Counted from the first letter of the stretch, positions 9,824 to 17,941 are shown. The stretch: 64,000 nucleotides of DNA from Mycolicibacterium thermoresistibile (GCF_900187065.1 NZ_LT906483.1:2480001-2544000); one strand, 5' to 3'. Translations and numbers: made by a program. Notes: generated by a model not told the origin, from the sequence alone.

Positions 9824-10126
9824 ATGACCGAGACAGCCGCCACCACCGACCGTCCGATTCCCCGGTGGCTGCGGTTCATTCTGGCCTCGGACCGCGCCGG
9901 TTCGGCGTGGTACATCGGCGCGGGGTTCTTCTTCGCGCCACTGTTGATCGCGGTGTCGCCATGGCCGTTGATGACGGCCGCGCTGTGGCTGCTCATCGCG
10001 CTCGCCGGAGTGTGGCTGGGGCTACTCGGGATCGCCATGGCCACCGGTCTGACCATCGTGCTGCGCTCCAACACCGCTTTGCCGGAGGAGTTCTGGCGTT
10101 CGATCGTCGACTATCCGCAACGCTGA
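9824..10126 (+). CDS. Small two-helix membrane protein
   Basis: A 100-residue protein with two long hydrophobic stretches (about residues 28-45 and 48-75) and short polar ends. No family was recognised. GAGGAG precedes the ATG. It is divergent from the XRE regulator with a palindrome between them, a pattern typical of regulator-target pairs. Its last 16 bases overlap the 3' end of the convergent CYP125 gene. Confidence 0.75.
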   Translation: MTETAATTDRPIPRWLRFILASDRAGSAWYIGAGFFFAPLLIAVSPWPLMTAALWLLIALAGVWLGLLGIAMATGLTIVLRSNTALPEEFWRSIVDYPQR

Positions 10127-11385
10127 GGACCGGCGGCGCCGGTCGGCACCCGGGGCGCGCCGTAATCCACCGGCCAGTGCTTGATGCCGTTGAGCCAGCC
10201 GGACCGCAACCGTTCCGGTGGGCCGAGTGGACGCAGGTCGGGCAGGTGCTCGGCGATCGCCGCGAAGATCAGATCGATGGTCAGCCGGGCGAGATTGGCG
10301 CCGATGCAGTAGTGCGCGCCGGTACCGCCGAAACCCAGGTGCGGGTTCGGGTCCCGCAGGATGTTGAACGTGTACGGATCATCGAAGACGGTATCGTCGA
10401 AATTGGCTGAGCGGTAACACATCACCACCCGCTGACCGGCTTTGATCTGCACACCCGACAACTCGACGTCGGCCAGCGCGGTGCGTTGGAACGAGGTCAC
10501 CGGGGTGGCCCACCGGACGATCTCGTCGGCGGTCGTCGGCGGGCGCTGCTCTTTGAACAGCTCCCACTGGTCCGGATGCTCGGTGAACGCCATCATCCCC
10601 TGGGTGATCGAGTTGCGGGTGGTCTCGTTACCCGCCACGGCGAGCAGGATGACGAAGAACCCGAACTCGTCGTCGCTGAGTTTGTGGCCGTCGACATCGG
10701 CCTGGACCAAGGTGGTGACCAGGTCGTCGCGTGGGTTTCGTTGCCGGTCGGCGGCCAGCTGCATGCCATAACCGATGAGTTCGATCGAGGCGCCGATCGC
10801 GTCGTTGTCCGCGAACTCCGGATCCTGGTCGCCGACCATCTGATTGGACCAGTCGAACAGCTTCTTGCGGTCCTCCTGAGGCACGCCCATCAGCCCGGCG
10901 ATCGCCTGCAGCGGCAGTTCGCACGCCACCTGCTCGACGAAGTCGCCGGACCCCGCGGCCGCCGCCTCCATCACGATGCGGTGCGCCCGTTCATTCAGTT
11001 CGTCGCGCAGCCGCTCGACGGCCCGCGGGGTGAAGGCGCGCGAGATGATCTTACGCAGCCGGGTGTGGTGGGGGGCGTCCATGTTGAGCAGCACATACTT
11101 GCCCCGGTCGATCTGTTCGGCCACGGTGCCGTCGCGGTAGCGGGGGAGGGCGGTCTTGCGTTGGCTGGAGAACACGTCGCTGCGCCGGGACACCTCTTTG
11201 ACATCGCTGTGCCTGGTCACCAGCCAGAATCCGCCGTCGTCGAAACCGCCGGCGCCCATCGGCTGCTCGTTCCACCAGATCGGTGCGCTGCGGCGCAGCT
11301 CCGCCAGTTCCTCCACCGGCAGCCGGACCGCGTAGATGTCCGGGTCGGTGAAATCGAATCCGGGCGGAATGTTTGGCGTGGGCAT
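10111..11385 (-). CDS. cyp125: Cytochrome P450 CYP125 (steroid C26/C27 monooxygenase)
   Basis: A 424-residue P450. The N-terminus PPGFDFTDPDIYAVRLPVEE and most of the chain match M. tuberculosis CYP125A1 as I recall it. Key parts are the I-helix AVAGNETTRNSITQG, ExxR in DEIVRWATPV, and the heme loop FGGTGAHYCIGANLARL with the Cys ligand. CYP125 oxidises the terminal carbon of the cholesterol side chain to start its degradation. The ATG at 11385 follows GGAG; a GTG 24 bases upstream is less likely. The other steroid genes that normally surround cyp125 are absent here, so this may be an extra copy or a rearranged locus. No KstR site was seen in its upstream region. Confidence 0.93.
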   Translation of the reverse strand: MPTPNIPPGFDFTDPDIYAVRLPVEELAELRRSAPIWWNEQPMGAGGFDDGGFWLVTRHSDVKEVSRRSDVFSSQRKTALPRYRDGTVAEQIDRGKYVLLNMDAPHHTRLRKIISRAFTPRAVERLRDELNERAHRIVMEAAAAGSGDFVEQVACELPLQAIAGLMGVPQEDRKKLFDWSNQMVGDQDPEFADNDAIGASIELIGYGMQLAADRQRNPRDDLVTTLVQADVDGHKLSDDEFGFFVILLAVAGNETTRNSITQGMMAFTEHPDQWELFKEQRPPTTADEIVRWATPVTSFQRTALADVELSGVQIKAGQRVVMCYRSANFDDTVFDDPYTFNILRDPNPHLGFGGTGAHYCIGANLARLTIDLIFAAIAEHLPDLRPLGPPERLRSGWLNGIKHWPVDYGAPRVPTGAAGPQRCG

Positions 11386-11583
11386 CCCGACACTCCTCAC
11401 AGCACGCACGGTTCGGGCATCGCTCTCAGGCCATTGCTACACCAATGCGTCGCCGCGCGCCGCCGATTCGGCCAACGCCGCGGGTGGGGGATGTCTGGCG
11501 AACGATCGACGGCCGGTGTAACAAAGACTCCTGGGTCGGAGAAACACCGCTTGAGCGATGCGATTTCACCGGAAGGAGTTGCG

Positions 11584-12315
11584 GTGCCGTCGACGAACCA
11601 TCGATCCGTCCGTTCGGCGCTCCTCGGCTTCACGCTGGGCGGACTGCTCACCCTGTGCGCCGCGGTGGCGTTCTGCCTGGCACCGGCGGCGTCCGCCGAG
11701 CCCGCGCCGGCCGCGGATCCACCGCCGGAACCGGCGCCGGTGGGCGTCCCGCATCTGCCCAGTCCGGAGAACCCGCCACCGGGCACCACCACCGAACCCG
11801 TGGGGCAAACCGGCAGCCGCGGTCTGACCTATCTGCGCGAGCTGTGGCACGCGATGCAGACGCAGGAGATCAGCATGCAGGACGCGCTGCTGCTGTTCAC
11901 CCAGCGTCCGCTGGATCCGGATGCCACGCCGCCCCCGGGCATGGCCCCGCATCCGCAGCCCCTGCCCACGGCTGCGCCGGAGGCTCCCACCGCGGTTACG
12001 AGTCCGGTTCCCGCCTCGCCGCCCGCGGCGGGGTCTGATGCGCCGCCCGCGGCGGGGACGCCGGGGGGCCTCGTGCCCGACGATCCGCGTGCCGACCGAC
12101 CGCAGTCAACGGCAAGTACCCCCGGCGCGACCGAATCGTCCTCGCCCGGTGTCACCCGCCCGGCGGGTGACACCGGTCCGGGGTCCGAGCGGGCCCCGCG
12201 CGAGACAACCACCCCGGACCGGGCCCCCGACCGGACCCCGGATCAAACCCCCGACCAGACCCCGGCCCACGCCTCAGAACCGGCGGCCGGTGTCACGGGG
12301 GCGGCGGGGGAGTAA
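11584..12315 (+). CDS. Secreted proline-rich protein
   Basis: A 243-residue protein with a clear signal peptide (LLGFTLGGLLTLCAAVAFCLAPAASAEP, cleavage after ASA). A Pro/Ala/Glu-rich stretch follows, then a short conserved-looking helical segment (GLTYLRELWHAMQTQEISMQDALLLFTQRPL), and then a long low-complexity Pro/Ala/Thr tail with repeats of the type PDxTPDQTPDQTP. The GTG start has GGAAGGAG upstream. Only the helical segment looks folded. The rest probably spans the cell wall. The function is unknown. The 3' end overlaps the convergent DUF6766 gene by 23 bases. Confidence 0.78.
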   Translation: MPSTNHRSVRSALLGFTLGGLLTLCAAVAFCLAPAASAEPAPAADPPPEPAPVGVPHLPSPENPPPGTTTEPVGQTGSRGLTYLRELWHAMQTQEISMQDALLLFTQRPLDPDATPPPGMAPHPQPLPTAAPEAPTAVTSPVPASPPAAGSDAPPAAGTPGGLVPDDPRADRPQSTASTPGATESSSPGVTRPAGDTGPGSERAPRETTTPDRAPDRTPDQTPDQTPAHASEPAAGVTGAAGE

Positions 12316-12658
12316 CCGGAACCGGCCGGGTCGCGCCCGCTGGCTCGCCACCGGCCTGAACGAGCTTGTCGATCTTCGTCTCGATGCGTTCGAGGTCCTG
12401 CGCGTCGACCCGGAACAGCCAGTGTTTCGCGCCGAGCAGCAGGATGGCCTGGAAGATCAGCTGCAGCCACTCGCTCTGCCAGTTCTCCAGCGTGGCCGCC
12501 CAGAACTGGACGAGGTACTCACCCCACTCGAAAGCCTGACCGTGCTGCTGCTGGGTGCTGTGGAACTCGGCCAGCTGGGTGAAGAACTGGCCGAGCCACG
12601 AGCCGGCGAACAGCAGGATCAGGATGTAGACGGCTCCCCACCGCCGAATGTGCGCCAT
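12293..12658 (-). CDS. DUF6766-type small membrane protein
   Basis: A 121-residue protein with an N-terminal helix (AVYILILLFAGSWLGQFF), a conserved amphipathic middle (FEWGEYLVQFWAATLENWQSEWLQLIFQ), a second helix (ILLLGAKHWLF), and an acidic-basic coiled tail ending in Pro repeats. The pattern fits a family of short bacterial membrane proteins of unknown function, DUF6766 as I recall. It has its own upstream space, 99 bases with no other feature, after the flavin oxidoreductase. Confidence 0.8.
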   Translation of the reverse strand: MAHIRRWGAVYILILLFAGSWLGQFFTQLAEFHSTQQQHGQAFEWGEYLVQFWAATLENWQSEWLQLIFQAILLLGAKHWLFRVDAQDLERIETKIDKLVQAGGEPAGATRPVPVTPPPPP

Positions 12659-12757
12659 GCGGTTGCGTTACCACCTGACGCGACCGCTGATCCTGCTGTC
12701 CGCCCCGCTACTCCCCGGTCTCTGTGCTGTCGGGCGCCGGCGGGCGCCGACTGTGCG

Positions 12758-13888
12758 CTACCGGGCGGCGGCCTCGTTCAACTCATTGAGGGTCGCGGTG
12801 GCTTCCAGGTACTCCTGAACCCAGCGCTCGATCACCGTGGCGCACTTCTCGACCTTGCTGAACTGGCCGACCACCTGCCCGACCGGATTGAATGCCACGT
12901 CGACGCTCTGGTCGGGGTAACGGCTGGTCGCGGCGACGGCCATGCCCGACACCATGTACTGCAGCGGCATCGGCAGCGGTTTCGGGTTGTCCGGGTGCTC
13001 CCAGGCCTCGGTCCACTTGTTGCGCAGCATCCGGGCCGGCTTACCGGTGAACGACCTGCTGCGCACGGTGTCCTTGCTGGTCGCCTTGGCATACGCGGCC
13101 TGCTGGACCGGGGTGTTCTCGGCCTCCTCGACCATCAGCCACTGCGATCCGGTCCAGGCGCCCTGCGCGCCCAGCGCCAGCGCGGCGGCGATCTGCTGCC
13201 CGCTGCCGATGCCGCCGGCGGCCAGCACCGGAATCGGCGCCACCTCCTTGACGACCTGCGGCCACAGCACGATCGAGCCGATCTCCCCGGCGTGCCCACC
13301 GGCTTCACCGCCCTGGGCGATGATGATGTCGACCCCGGCGTCGGCGTGCTTGCGTGCCTGCGACGGCGATCCGCACAGCGCCGCCACCTTGCGTCCGCTG
13401 TCGTGGATGTGCTTGATCATGTCGGCCGGCGGGGTGCCCAGCGCATTGGCGATCAGCGTCATCTTGGGGTGCCGCAGCGCGATCTCGACCTGCGGGGTCG
13501 CCGTCGCCTCGGTCCAGCCCAGCAGTTGCAGCGCGTTGTCGTTGAGTTCGTCGACCGGCACGCCGTTGTCGGCGAGCAACTTGCGTGCGAAATCGAGATG
13601 TTCCTGCGGAACCATGGCGCGCAGCTGCTCGGCCAGCTCATCGGCCGTCAGGTTGGCGTCCATGCCCTCGTACTTGTTCGGGATCACGATGTCCACGCCG
13701 TACGGGTGGTCGCCGATGTGCTCGTCGATCCAGTTCAGCTCGACCTCGAGTTGCTCGGGGGTGAACCCCACCGCGCCGAGCACGCCGAAGCCGCCCGCCT
13801 TGCTGACGGCCACCACCACATCGCGGCAGTGGGTGAAGGCGAAGATCGGGAATTCTATGCCCAGTTGATCACAGATGGCGGTGTGCAT
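12758..13888 (-). CDS. Flavin-dependent oxidoreductase, nitronate monooxygenase family
   Basis: A 376-residue FMN TIM-barrel protein. It shows the family's start (CDQLGIEFPIFAFTHCRDVVVAVSKAGGFGVLG), the FMN phosphate region (AQGGEAGGHAGEIG, PVLAAGGIGSG), and GAWTGSQWL. It resembles mycobacterial Rv1894c in length and sequence, from memory, and the related steroid-ring protein IpdC. It is probably an NAD(P)H-dependent oxidoreductase or dehydrogenase acting on a CoA or keto substrate rather than on nitroalkanes. A KstR-type operator about 40 bases upstream of the ATG suggests induction by cholesterol metabolites, together with the nearby cyp125. Confidence 0.88.
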   Translation of the reverse strand: MHTAICDQLGIEFPIFAFTHCRDVVVAVSKAGGFGVLGAVGFTPEQLEVELNWIDEHIGDHPYGVDIVIPNKYEGMDANLTADELAEQLRAMVPQEHLDFARKLLADNGVPVDELNDNALQLLGWTEATATPQVEIALRHPKMTLIANALGTPPADMIKHIHDSGRKVAALCGSPSQARKHADAGVDIIIAQGGEAGGHAGEIGSIVLWPQVVKEVAPIPVLAAGGIGSGQQIAAALALGAQGAWTGSQWLMVEEAENTPVQQAAYAKATSKDTVRSRSFTGKPARMLRNKWTEAWEHPDNPKPLPMPLQYMVSGMAVAATSRYPDQSVDVAFNPVGQVVGQFSKVEKCATVIERWVQEYLEATATLNELNEAAAR

Positions 13889-13928
13889 GCAGGTCCTATC
13901 GTTGCGTTGGTGCGGTCAGTCACCGAAT

Positions 13929-13942
13929 TGAAACGTGTTCTA
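13929..13942. promoter_or_regulatory. KstR-type operator
   Basis: tgaaacgtgttcta fits the KstR motif TnnAACnnGTTnnA at every fixed position. It lies 41 bases upstream of the flavin oxidoreductase start and overlaps an AT-rich promoter stretch. KstR represses the cholesterol catabolic regulon in mycobacteria. Confidence 0.72.
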
Positions 13943-14021
13943 GTTTAGTACCAGGGGCGGTTTTCGGGGCCGGAAGGGGCGGTCTCGGGCGGGCGTCGGT
14001 GCGGCGTGCTTCCATAACGGC

Positions 14022-14813
14022 ATGGCCAATCCGATGGCGGCATCCGAGGCCTCGGCACCCGATCCGGTGGCGCCGGTCATCGCGGAGGTCCTGGCCGGGC
14101 CGGCGGGGCCGACGGTCGGCGCCTTCTTCGACCTCGACGGCACCCTGGTCGACGGTTTCACCGCCACCGCCCACGCCGGGCACCGGATCCGCAACCGGCA
14201 GTCCTCCATCGGCGAGGTGTTCGGCGTCATCGAGGCATCGTTGCGGTACCGGATGGGGCGGATGCAGTTCGAACGGCTGGTGGTCCGCGCCGCCGGTTAC
14301 CTGCGCGGGGAATCCCTCGCCGAACTCGACGAACTGGGCGAGCAACTGTTCATCGAACAGGTCGCATCCTGGATCTATCCGCAGATGCGTGAACTCGTGC
14401 GCGCCCACCAGCAGCGGGAGCACACCGTGGCGCTGTGTTCCTCGGCGCTGACCATCCACGCCGAGCCGGTCGCCCGGTTCCTCGGCGTGGACCATGTGTT
14501 GTGCAACCACTTCACCGTCGACGAACACGGCCGGCTGACCGGTGACGTCGTCGAACCCATCATCTGGGGTCCGCAGAAAGCCGCTGCCGTGCAACGGTTC
14601 TGCGCCGAGACGGGCGTCGCGCTCGATCGCAGCCACTTCTACGCCGACGGCGATGAGGACACCGCGCTGATGGAGCTGGTCGGCCACCCCCGTCCGGTCA
14701 ATCCGCGCCCCGGGCTGGCCGCCGCGGCCGCCCGCAACGGCTGGCCCGTGTTGCGGGTGGCCGGCAGCGGGCGCGCCCGCCGCGGGCTGTTGCGCCGCAG
14801 ACTGCGGGTTTAG
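14022..14813 (+). CDS. HAD-IB family phosphatase
   Basis: A 263-residue haloacid-dehalogenase hydrolase of the phosphoserine-phosphatase-like IB group. Motif I is FFDLDGTLVDG (nucleophile Asp), motif II is LCSSALTIH, the Lys motif is GPQKAAAVQ, and motif III is YADGDEDTALM. The helical cap between motifs I and II is present. In mycobacteria related domains are often fused to lysophospholipid acyltransferases; here it stands alone. The substrate is unknown, probably a phosphorylated lipid head group or small metabolite. It is separated from the divergent flavin oxidoreductase by 133 bases that hold the KstR site. Confidence 0.88.
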   Translation: MANPMAASEASAPDPVAPVIAEVLAGPAGPTVGAFFDLDGTLVDGFTATAHAGHRIRNRQSSIGEVFGVIEASLRYRMGRMQFERLVVRAAGYLRGESLAELDELGEQLFIEQVASWIYPQMRELVRAHQQREHTVALCSSALTIHAEPVARFLGVDHVLCNHFTVDEHGRLTGDVVEPIIWGPQKAAAVQRFCAETGVALDRSHFYADGDEDTALMELVGHPRPVNPRPGLAAAAARNGWPVLRVAGSGRARRGLLRRRLRV

Positions 14814-14834
14814 CCGACCCGACCAATGGGGTAC
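14808..14834 (+). promoter_or_regulatory. SigF-like promoter upstream of membrane protein gene
   Basis: GTTT (14808-14811), a 17-base spacer, then GGGTAC (14829-14834) matches the mycobacterial SigF pattern GTTT-N15-17-GGGTA. It overlaps the HAD stop codon and lies about 50 bases before the next gene. Confidence 0.5.
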
Positions 14835-14886
14835 AGCCTCGCCGAGATCATCCAAGATCATTCTTTTCAGCGGCGAGGAGCGCGAC

Positions 14887-15234
14887 GTGACACTACGACG
14901 AATCATCATGCTGGCCGGGGCCGTCGTCCTCGCTATCGGTGTGATCGGGATGCTGATGCCGGTGTCGGTGTCCGACGACGAGGGCCGATCGGTCGGCTGC
15001 GGTAACGCGATCGCCGCCGATCTGTCCGACGCCCGGGCCGCCAACGACCGCAGTGTCGCGAATGTGCCGATCCTCGATCAGATCGTGCCGCACACCGACT
15101 ATGTCGCCGAATGCGAATCCGCGGTGTCGTCGCGGCGCTCGTGGACCATCCCGGTGGCGGTGATCGGCGCGCTCGTGCTCGTCGGCGGCGTCGCGCTCAC
15201 CGGTCGGCAGGGCGCCCGCTCGGGTGGGCTGTGA
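14887..15234 (+). CDS. Small bitopic membrane protein
   Basis: A 115-residue protein with two membrane helices (residues about 6-26, ending MLMPV, and 86-106, TIPVAVIGALVLVGGVAL). Between them is an extracytoplasmic loop of about 60 residues with two Cys (VGCGN and AECES) that could pair. No family was recognised; similar proteins are common in mycobacteria. The GTG has GGCGAGGAG upstream. A SigF-like promoter precedes it, and the STAS/kinase pair follows 180 bases later. Confidence 0.72.
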   Translation: MTLRRIIMLAGAVVLAIGVIGMLMPVSVSDDEGRSVGCGNAIAADLSDARAANDRSVANVPILDQIVPHTDYVAECESAVSSRRSWTIPVAVIGALVLVGGVALTGRQGARSGGL

Positions 15235-15413
15235 CCGCTGCACCGCGTTCGTCGGGCATACCGCCGGGCATATGGCGGCCCCGGCTCCATCCGGTACCGT
15301 CGGAGTTCGATCCGTGCGAGGTTCAGCCGGCCGCCCACGCGAAATGCGATACGACGGGCGAGGGTGAATTTCGGATACCGAGCCGGGTGGAGAACCGAAA
15401 CGGAGGTCAAATC

Positions 15414-15806
15414 GTGAACGAGCGACGTGAGCCCGCATCGACGGGCGCATCCGCGGCGCGTTCGGCGAACTGCGTGATCGACGAGCGGTGGGACGCCGAC
15501 ATCGCGGTGGTGTCGGCGACCGGTGTCGTCGACATGCTCAGCGCACCCCAGCTCGATGAGGCGATCCGCACCGCGCTCGGCAAGAAGCCCCGTGCGCTGG
15601 TGGTGGACTTCACCGCGGTGGATTTCCTGGCCTCGGCCGGAATGGGCGTCCTCGTCGCCATTCACGATGAGGTGTCACCCGCGGTGAACCTGACCATCGT
15701 GGCCGACGGACCGGCGACGAGCCGGCCCCTCAAGCTGCTCGGTATCGCCGACCTGGTGCCGCTCCACGCCACGCTCGACGAGGCGCTGGCCGCCGTGGCG
15801 ACCTGA
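15414..15806 (+). CDS. STAS-domain anti-sigma factor antagonist
   Basis: A 130-residue RsbV-like protein. After a short disordered start it has the STAS core: IAVVSATGVVDMLSAPQLDEAI, LVVDFTAVDFLASAGMGVL, and LKLLGIADLVPLHATLDEAL. Ser74 in FLASAGM is the residue phosphorylated in this family. In the unphosphorylated form it binds an anti-sigma kinase and frees a sigma factor. The GTG start was chosen because GGAGGTCAA precedes it. The kinase gene follows 67 bases downstream, so this is a cognate partner-switching pair. No sigma factor gene is in the window; SigF is the usual target. Confidence 0.9.
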   Translation: MNERREPASTGASAARSANCVIDERWDADIAVVSATGVVDMLSAPQLDEAIRTALGKKPRALVVDFTAVDFLASAGMGVLVAIHDEVSPAVNLTIVADGPATSRPLKLLGIADLVPLHATLDEALAAVAT

Positions 15807-15873
15807 CACACAGGTGGCACAGGTGGTGGAAAAGGTATAGGACGTTGAGGCACCGGGTAGACAGCAGTTCGCG

Positions 15874-16449
15874 ATGATCGAGCCGTTCCCCTCCGCCTCC
15901 TCGGCCCACCCAGTGTCGGCCGGCGCCCTCGCCGACTACTTCGAGCGGCTGGGCGTTCCGGCCGACGCCGCATCCGCCGCGCAGGTGCGCGAGCAGTTCG
16001 CCGCATGGCTGGGCCGGTTCTTCGATGTGGACGCCGTCAAGAGCAGCGACATGGTGCTGGCCACCAACGAGGCGCTGGCCAACGCCGCGGAGTTCGCCTA
16101 CGTGCACACCGAACGGCCCGGCACGATGGACGTCTGCGCCCACTACGTCGCCGACGACACCAGCCTGACGGTGATCGTCACCGACCGCGGCAACTGGCGG
16201 ATGGCCGACCCGCGACCCGCCACCCGGACCCGCGGACGCGGAATTCCGCTCATGCACGCGCTGACCGACCGGGCCAGCGTGGAGACCAGCGCCCACGGCA
16301 CCACGGCGTACCTGCGGTGGACCGGCATCCGCCGCTCCGGGTCCGGCCGGGGAGAACACGTCCCCGTAACCTCCTGGAGCGGGTCCGGCGGCCCTCCTGG
16401 AACGGGTCCTGGTAACACGGTGTGCGGCATGCCACACACGACGCTGTAA
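15874..16449 (+). CDS. Anti-sigma factor histidine-kinase-like ATPase (RsbW type)
   Basis: A 191-residue GHKL ATPase. It has the N box TNEALANAAEFAY, the G1 box VTDRGNWRMADP (a variant of DxGxG), and the G2 box TRGRGIPLMHALTD. After ATA-type strand VETSAHGTTAYLRW it ends in an unusual Gly/Ser/Pro-rich tail. Such proteins phosphorylate the Ser of STAS antagonists and sequester sigma factors. The STAS gene just upstream is the probable substrate. Which sigma factor it binds cannot be told. A weak promoter may lie in the 67-base gap. Confidence 0.87.
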   Translation: MIEPFPSASSAHPVSAGALADYFERLGVPADAASAAQVREQFAAWLGRFFDVDAVKSSDMVLATNEALANAAEFAYVHTERPGTMDVCAHYVADDTSLTVIVTDRGNWRMADPRPATRTRGRGIPLMHALTDRASVETSAHGTTAYLRWTGIRRSGSGRGEHVPVTSWSGSGGPPGTGPGNTVCGMPHTTL

Positions 16450-16598
16450 CGACGGTCATGCCGACCGCCCCACAACAGGCGTTATTGTGGCGAGCAGACG
16501 CGGCCGCCGTTCGGGGCAGGCTAGCAGGGCATCTGAGCAGACACTCTCAAGAGCCGGTCTGGGCAGGTCAGCCCGGTCAGGACAGGAGGGAAGACACC

Positions 16599-16823
16599 AT
16601 GAGCGCAGTCCAGGAGCGGCAGGCGCTGTCCGAGCGTGCCGAACAGTCCGGGTGGCAGCGCCGGGAGGTCGATCACGTCGATGTCTACACCCGCGGCGAC
16701 ACCAGGATCCGGGTGATCTGGAGCGGCTCGGAACGCATCGCCGGAGCGTCGCTGTTCCACGACGACATCATGACCACCTACACCCGCGACGTCGCGGCCA
16801 TCGACCGCTGGTTCAAGCGCTGA
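16599..16823 (+). CDS. Small conserved-type hypothetical protein
   Basis: A 74-residue soluble protein (LSERAEQSGWQRREVDHVD and TRIRVIWSGSERIAGASLFHD). It looks like a compact alpha/beta domain with the strands VDVYTRGDTRIRVIW and GASLFHDDIMTTY. AGGAGGGA sits ahead of the ATG. No family was recognised. A short inverted repeat (ccacaa ... ttgtgg at 16470-16490) lies in the 149-base gap behind the anti-sigma gene and may be a weak regulatory site. Confidence 0.68.
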   Translation: MSAVQERQALSERAEQSGWQRREVDHVDVYTRGDTRIRVIWSGSERIAGASLFHDDIMTTYTRDVAAIDRWFKR

Positions 16824-16896
16824 CCGCCCTCGGTGTGGATCGCGTCCGGGCACAGCACCCGGACGGCGGAGGCGCGCGCCTGAGCTGACCACGGCG

Positions 16897-16922
16897 GTTT
16901 ACCGGCGGCGCGCGGCGGGTAA
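16897..16922 (+). promoter_or_regulatory. SigF-like promoter upstream of the membrane-anchored protein
   Basis: GTTT (16897-16900), 16 bases, GGGTAA (16917-16922). This is a good fit to the mycobacterial SigF consensus, about 80 bases ahead of the gene at 17003. Confidence 0.6.
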
Positions 16923-17002
16923 ATCTGCGGCAACGCAGACAGCGGTTGCGTGTCCCGGCCAGACGGGCCGGTGCGGTGTGACCGCGGGAAGAAGTGCCGA
17001 CA

Positions 17003-17596
17003 ATGGGATCCCACCGGATGCCAACTGCGCCGCTTCGAAAACGCAAGGCCGCCGAAGCCCGCACCAACGTGGTGATCGGCACCATCGCCACCGCGGTGGC
17101 GAGTGCCGCCCTGCTGGCCGCTGCGCTGGTCCAACTGGGTGACCTCCGGCCAGCAAACCCCGCCACCCACGCTGCGCCCCACGGGGCGGACGAGAGAAGC
17201 ACCGGCATCGCCGACGCGCGGCCCGGCGCGAGAGTCGCCGCGGTCGCGTCCTCCCCGCACGGGCAGCACCAGCCCCTCGGTCAGCGGGGGGTGATCATCG
17301 CGGTGTCGCCGGATTCGGTGACCGTTCGCAGCGCCGACGGGTTCACCCGGACCTACCGGATCACACCGCAGACCACCACCCTCACCAAAGCTGGATCGAA
17401 CGGCACCGCAAGTGATCCCGCGGTGAACTTCACCATCGGCGATGAGGTCGAGATCGCCGGGCTGGCGGTGGACGGCGCCGCCGTCGCCACCGTCGTCGCC
17501 GACCGGTCGATGACCGGACCCGACGGTCCGCCCATGCATTTCATCGACGCCGGGACCATCGAAAGCCACGGCGACGGACCGGTGACGCTGCCCTGA
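17003..17596 (+). CDS. Membrane-anchored protein with a DUF5666-like domain
   Basis: A 197-residue protein with a basic N-terminus, one membrane helix (TNVVIGTIATAVASAALLAAALVQL), a disordered linker, and a C-terminal beta-rich domain (GQRGVIIAVSPDSVTVRSADGFTRTYRITPQT, then IGDEVEIAGLAVDGAAVATVV). The repeated pattern of short strands around GDxVxxxG recalls DUF5666. It should face outward. ATG 17003 or GTG 16994 could be the start. A SigF-like promoter precedes it and a second one follows before the CsbD gene. Confidence 0.72.
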   Translation: MGSHRMPTAPLRKRKAAEARTNVVIGTIATAVASAALLAAALVQLGDLRPANPATHAAPHGADERSTGIADARPGARVAAVASSPHGQHQPLGQRGVIIAVSPDSVTVRSADGFTRTYRITPQTTTLTKAGSNGTASDPAVNFTIGDEVEIAGLAVDGAAVATVVADRSMTGPDGPPMHFIDAGTIESHGDGPVTLP

Positions 17597-17612
17597 GAAA
17601 CCGGATCGGCCG

Positions 17613-17638
17613 GTTTGACATCCCCGGGATGTGGGAAT
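17613..17638 (+). promoter_or_regulatory. Possible SigF-like promoter upstream of the CsbD gene
   Basis: GTTT (17613-17616), 16 bases, GGGAAT (17633-17638). The -10 differs from GGGTAT at one base; the spacing is the same as at the site upstream of the preceding gene. Confidence 0.45.
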
Positions 17639-17671
17639 CGTCAAGAGGCCGAACGGAAGGAGCCACCGGAC

Positions 17672-17920
17672 ATGTCGGACAACCGCAACAGCGGACCACA
17701 GGAAGCCATCCGCGGCGTCGTCGAGGACGCCAAGGGTAAGGCCAAGGAAGTGATCGGCACGGTCACCGGGCGTGAGGATCTGACCCGCGAGGGCCAGGCT
17801 CAGCAGGACAAGGCCGACGCCCAGCGGGACGCGGCCAAGAAGGAGGCCGAAGCCGAGCGGGCGCGGGCGAACGCCAAGGTCGACGAGCAACGCCAGAAGG
17901 CCGCTCAGCGTCCGGACTGA
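17672..17920 (+). CDS. CsbD-like stress protein
   Basis: An 82-residue charged protein. The first half is a CsbD-like domain ([40 protein letters not shown]); the rest is a helical tail of Lys, Glu and Ala. CsbD is a general-stress protein in Bacillus, controlled by SigB; SigF is the mycobacterial counterpart of SigB in this sense. GGAAGG precedes the ATG. A strong hairpin follows the stop. A longer, related protein is encoded at 37393. Confidence 0.88.
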   Translation: MSDNRNSGPQEAIRGVVEDAKGKAKEVIGTVTGREDLTREGQAQQDKADAQRDAAKKEAEAERARANAKVDEQRQKAAQRPD

Positions 17921-17941
17921 TCGCCGACATCGCAAGCGACC

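Noticed and set aside
10486..11584. Plus-strand frame running through CYP125 into the Pro-rich protein
   Set aside because: Only the part from the GTG at 11584 has a ribosome site, signal peptide and protein-like sequence.
16470..16490. Inverted repeat ccacaa-N9-ttgtgg after the anti-sigma gene
   Set aside because: Six-base arms with a nine-base spacer are too weak to call an operator or terminator.
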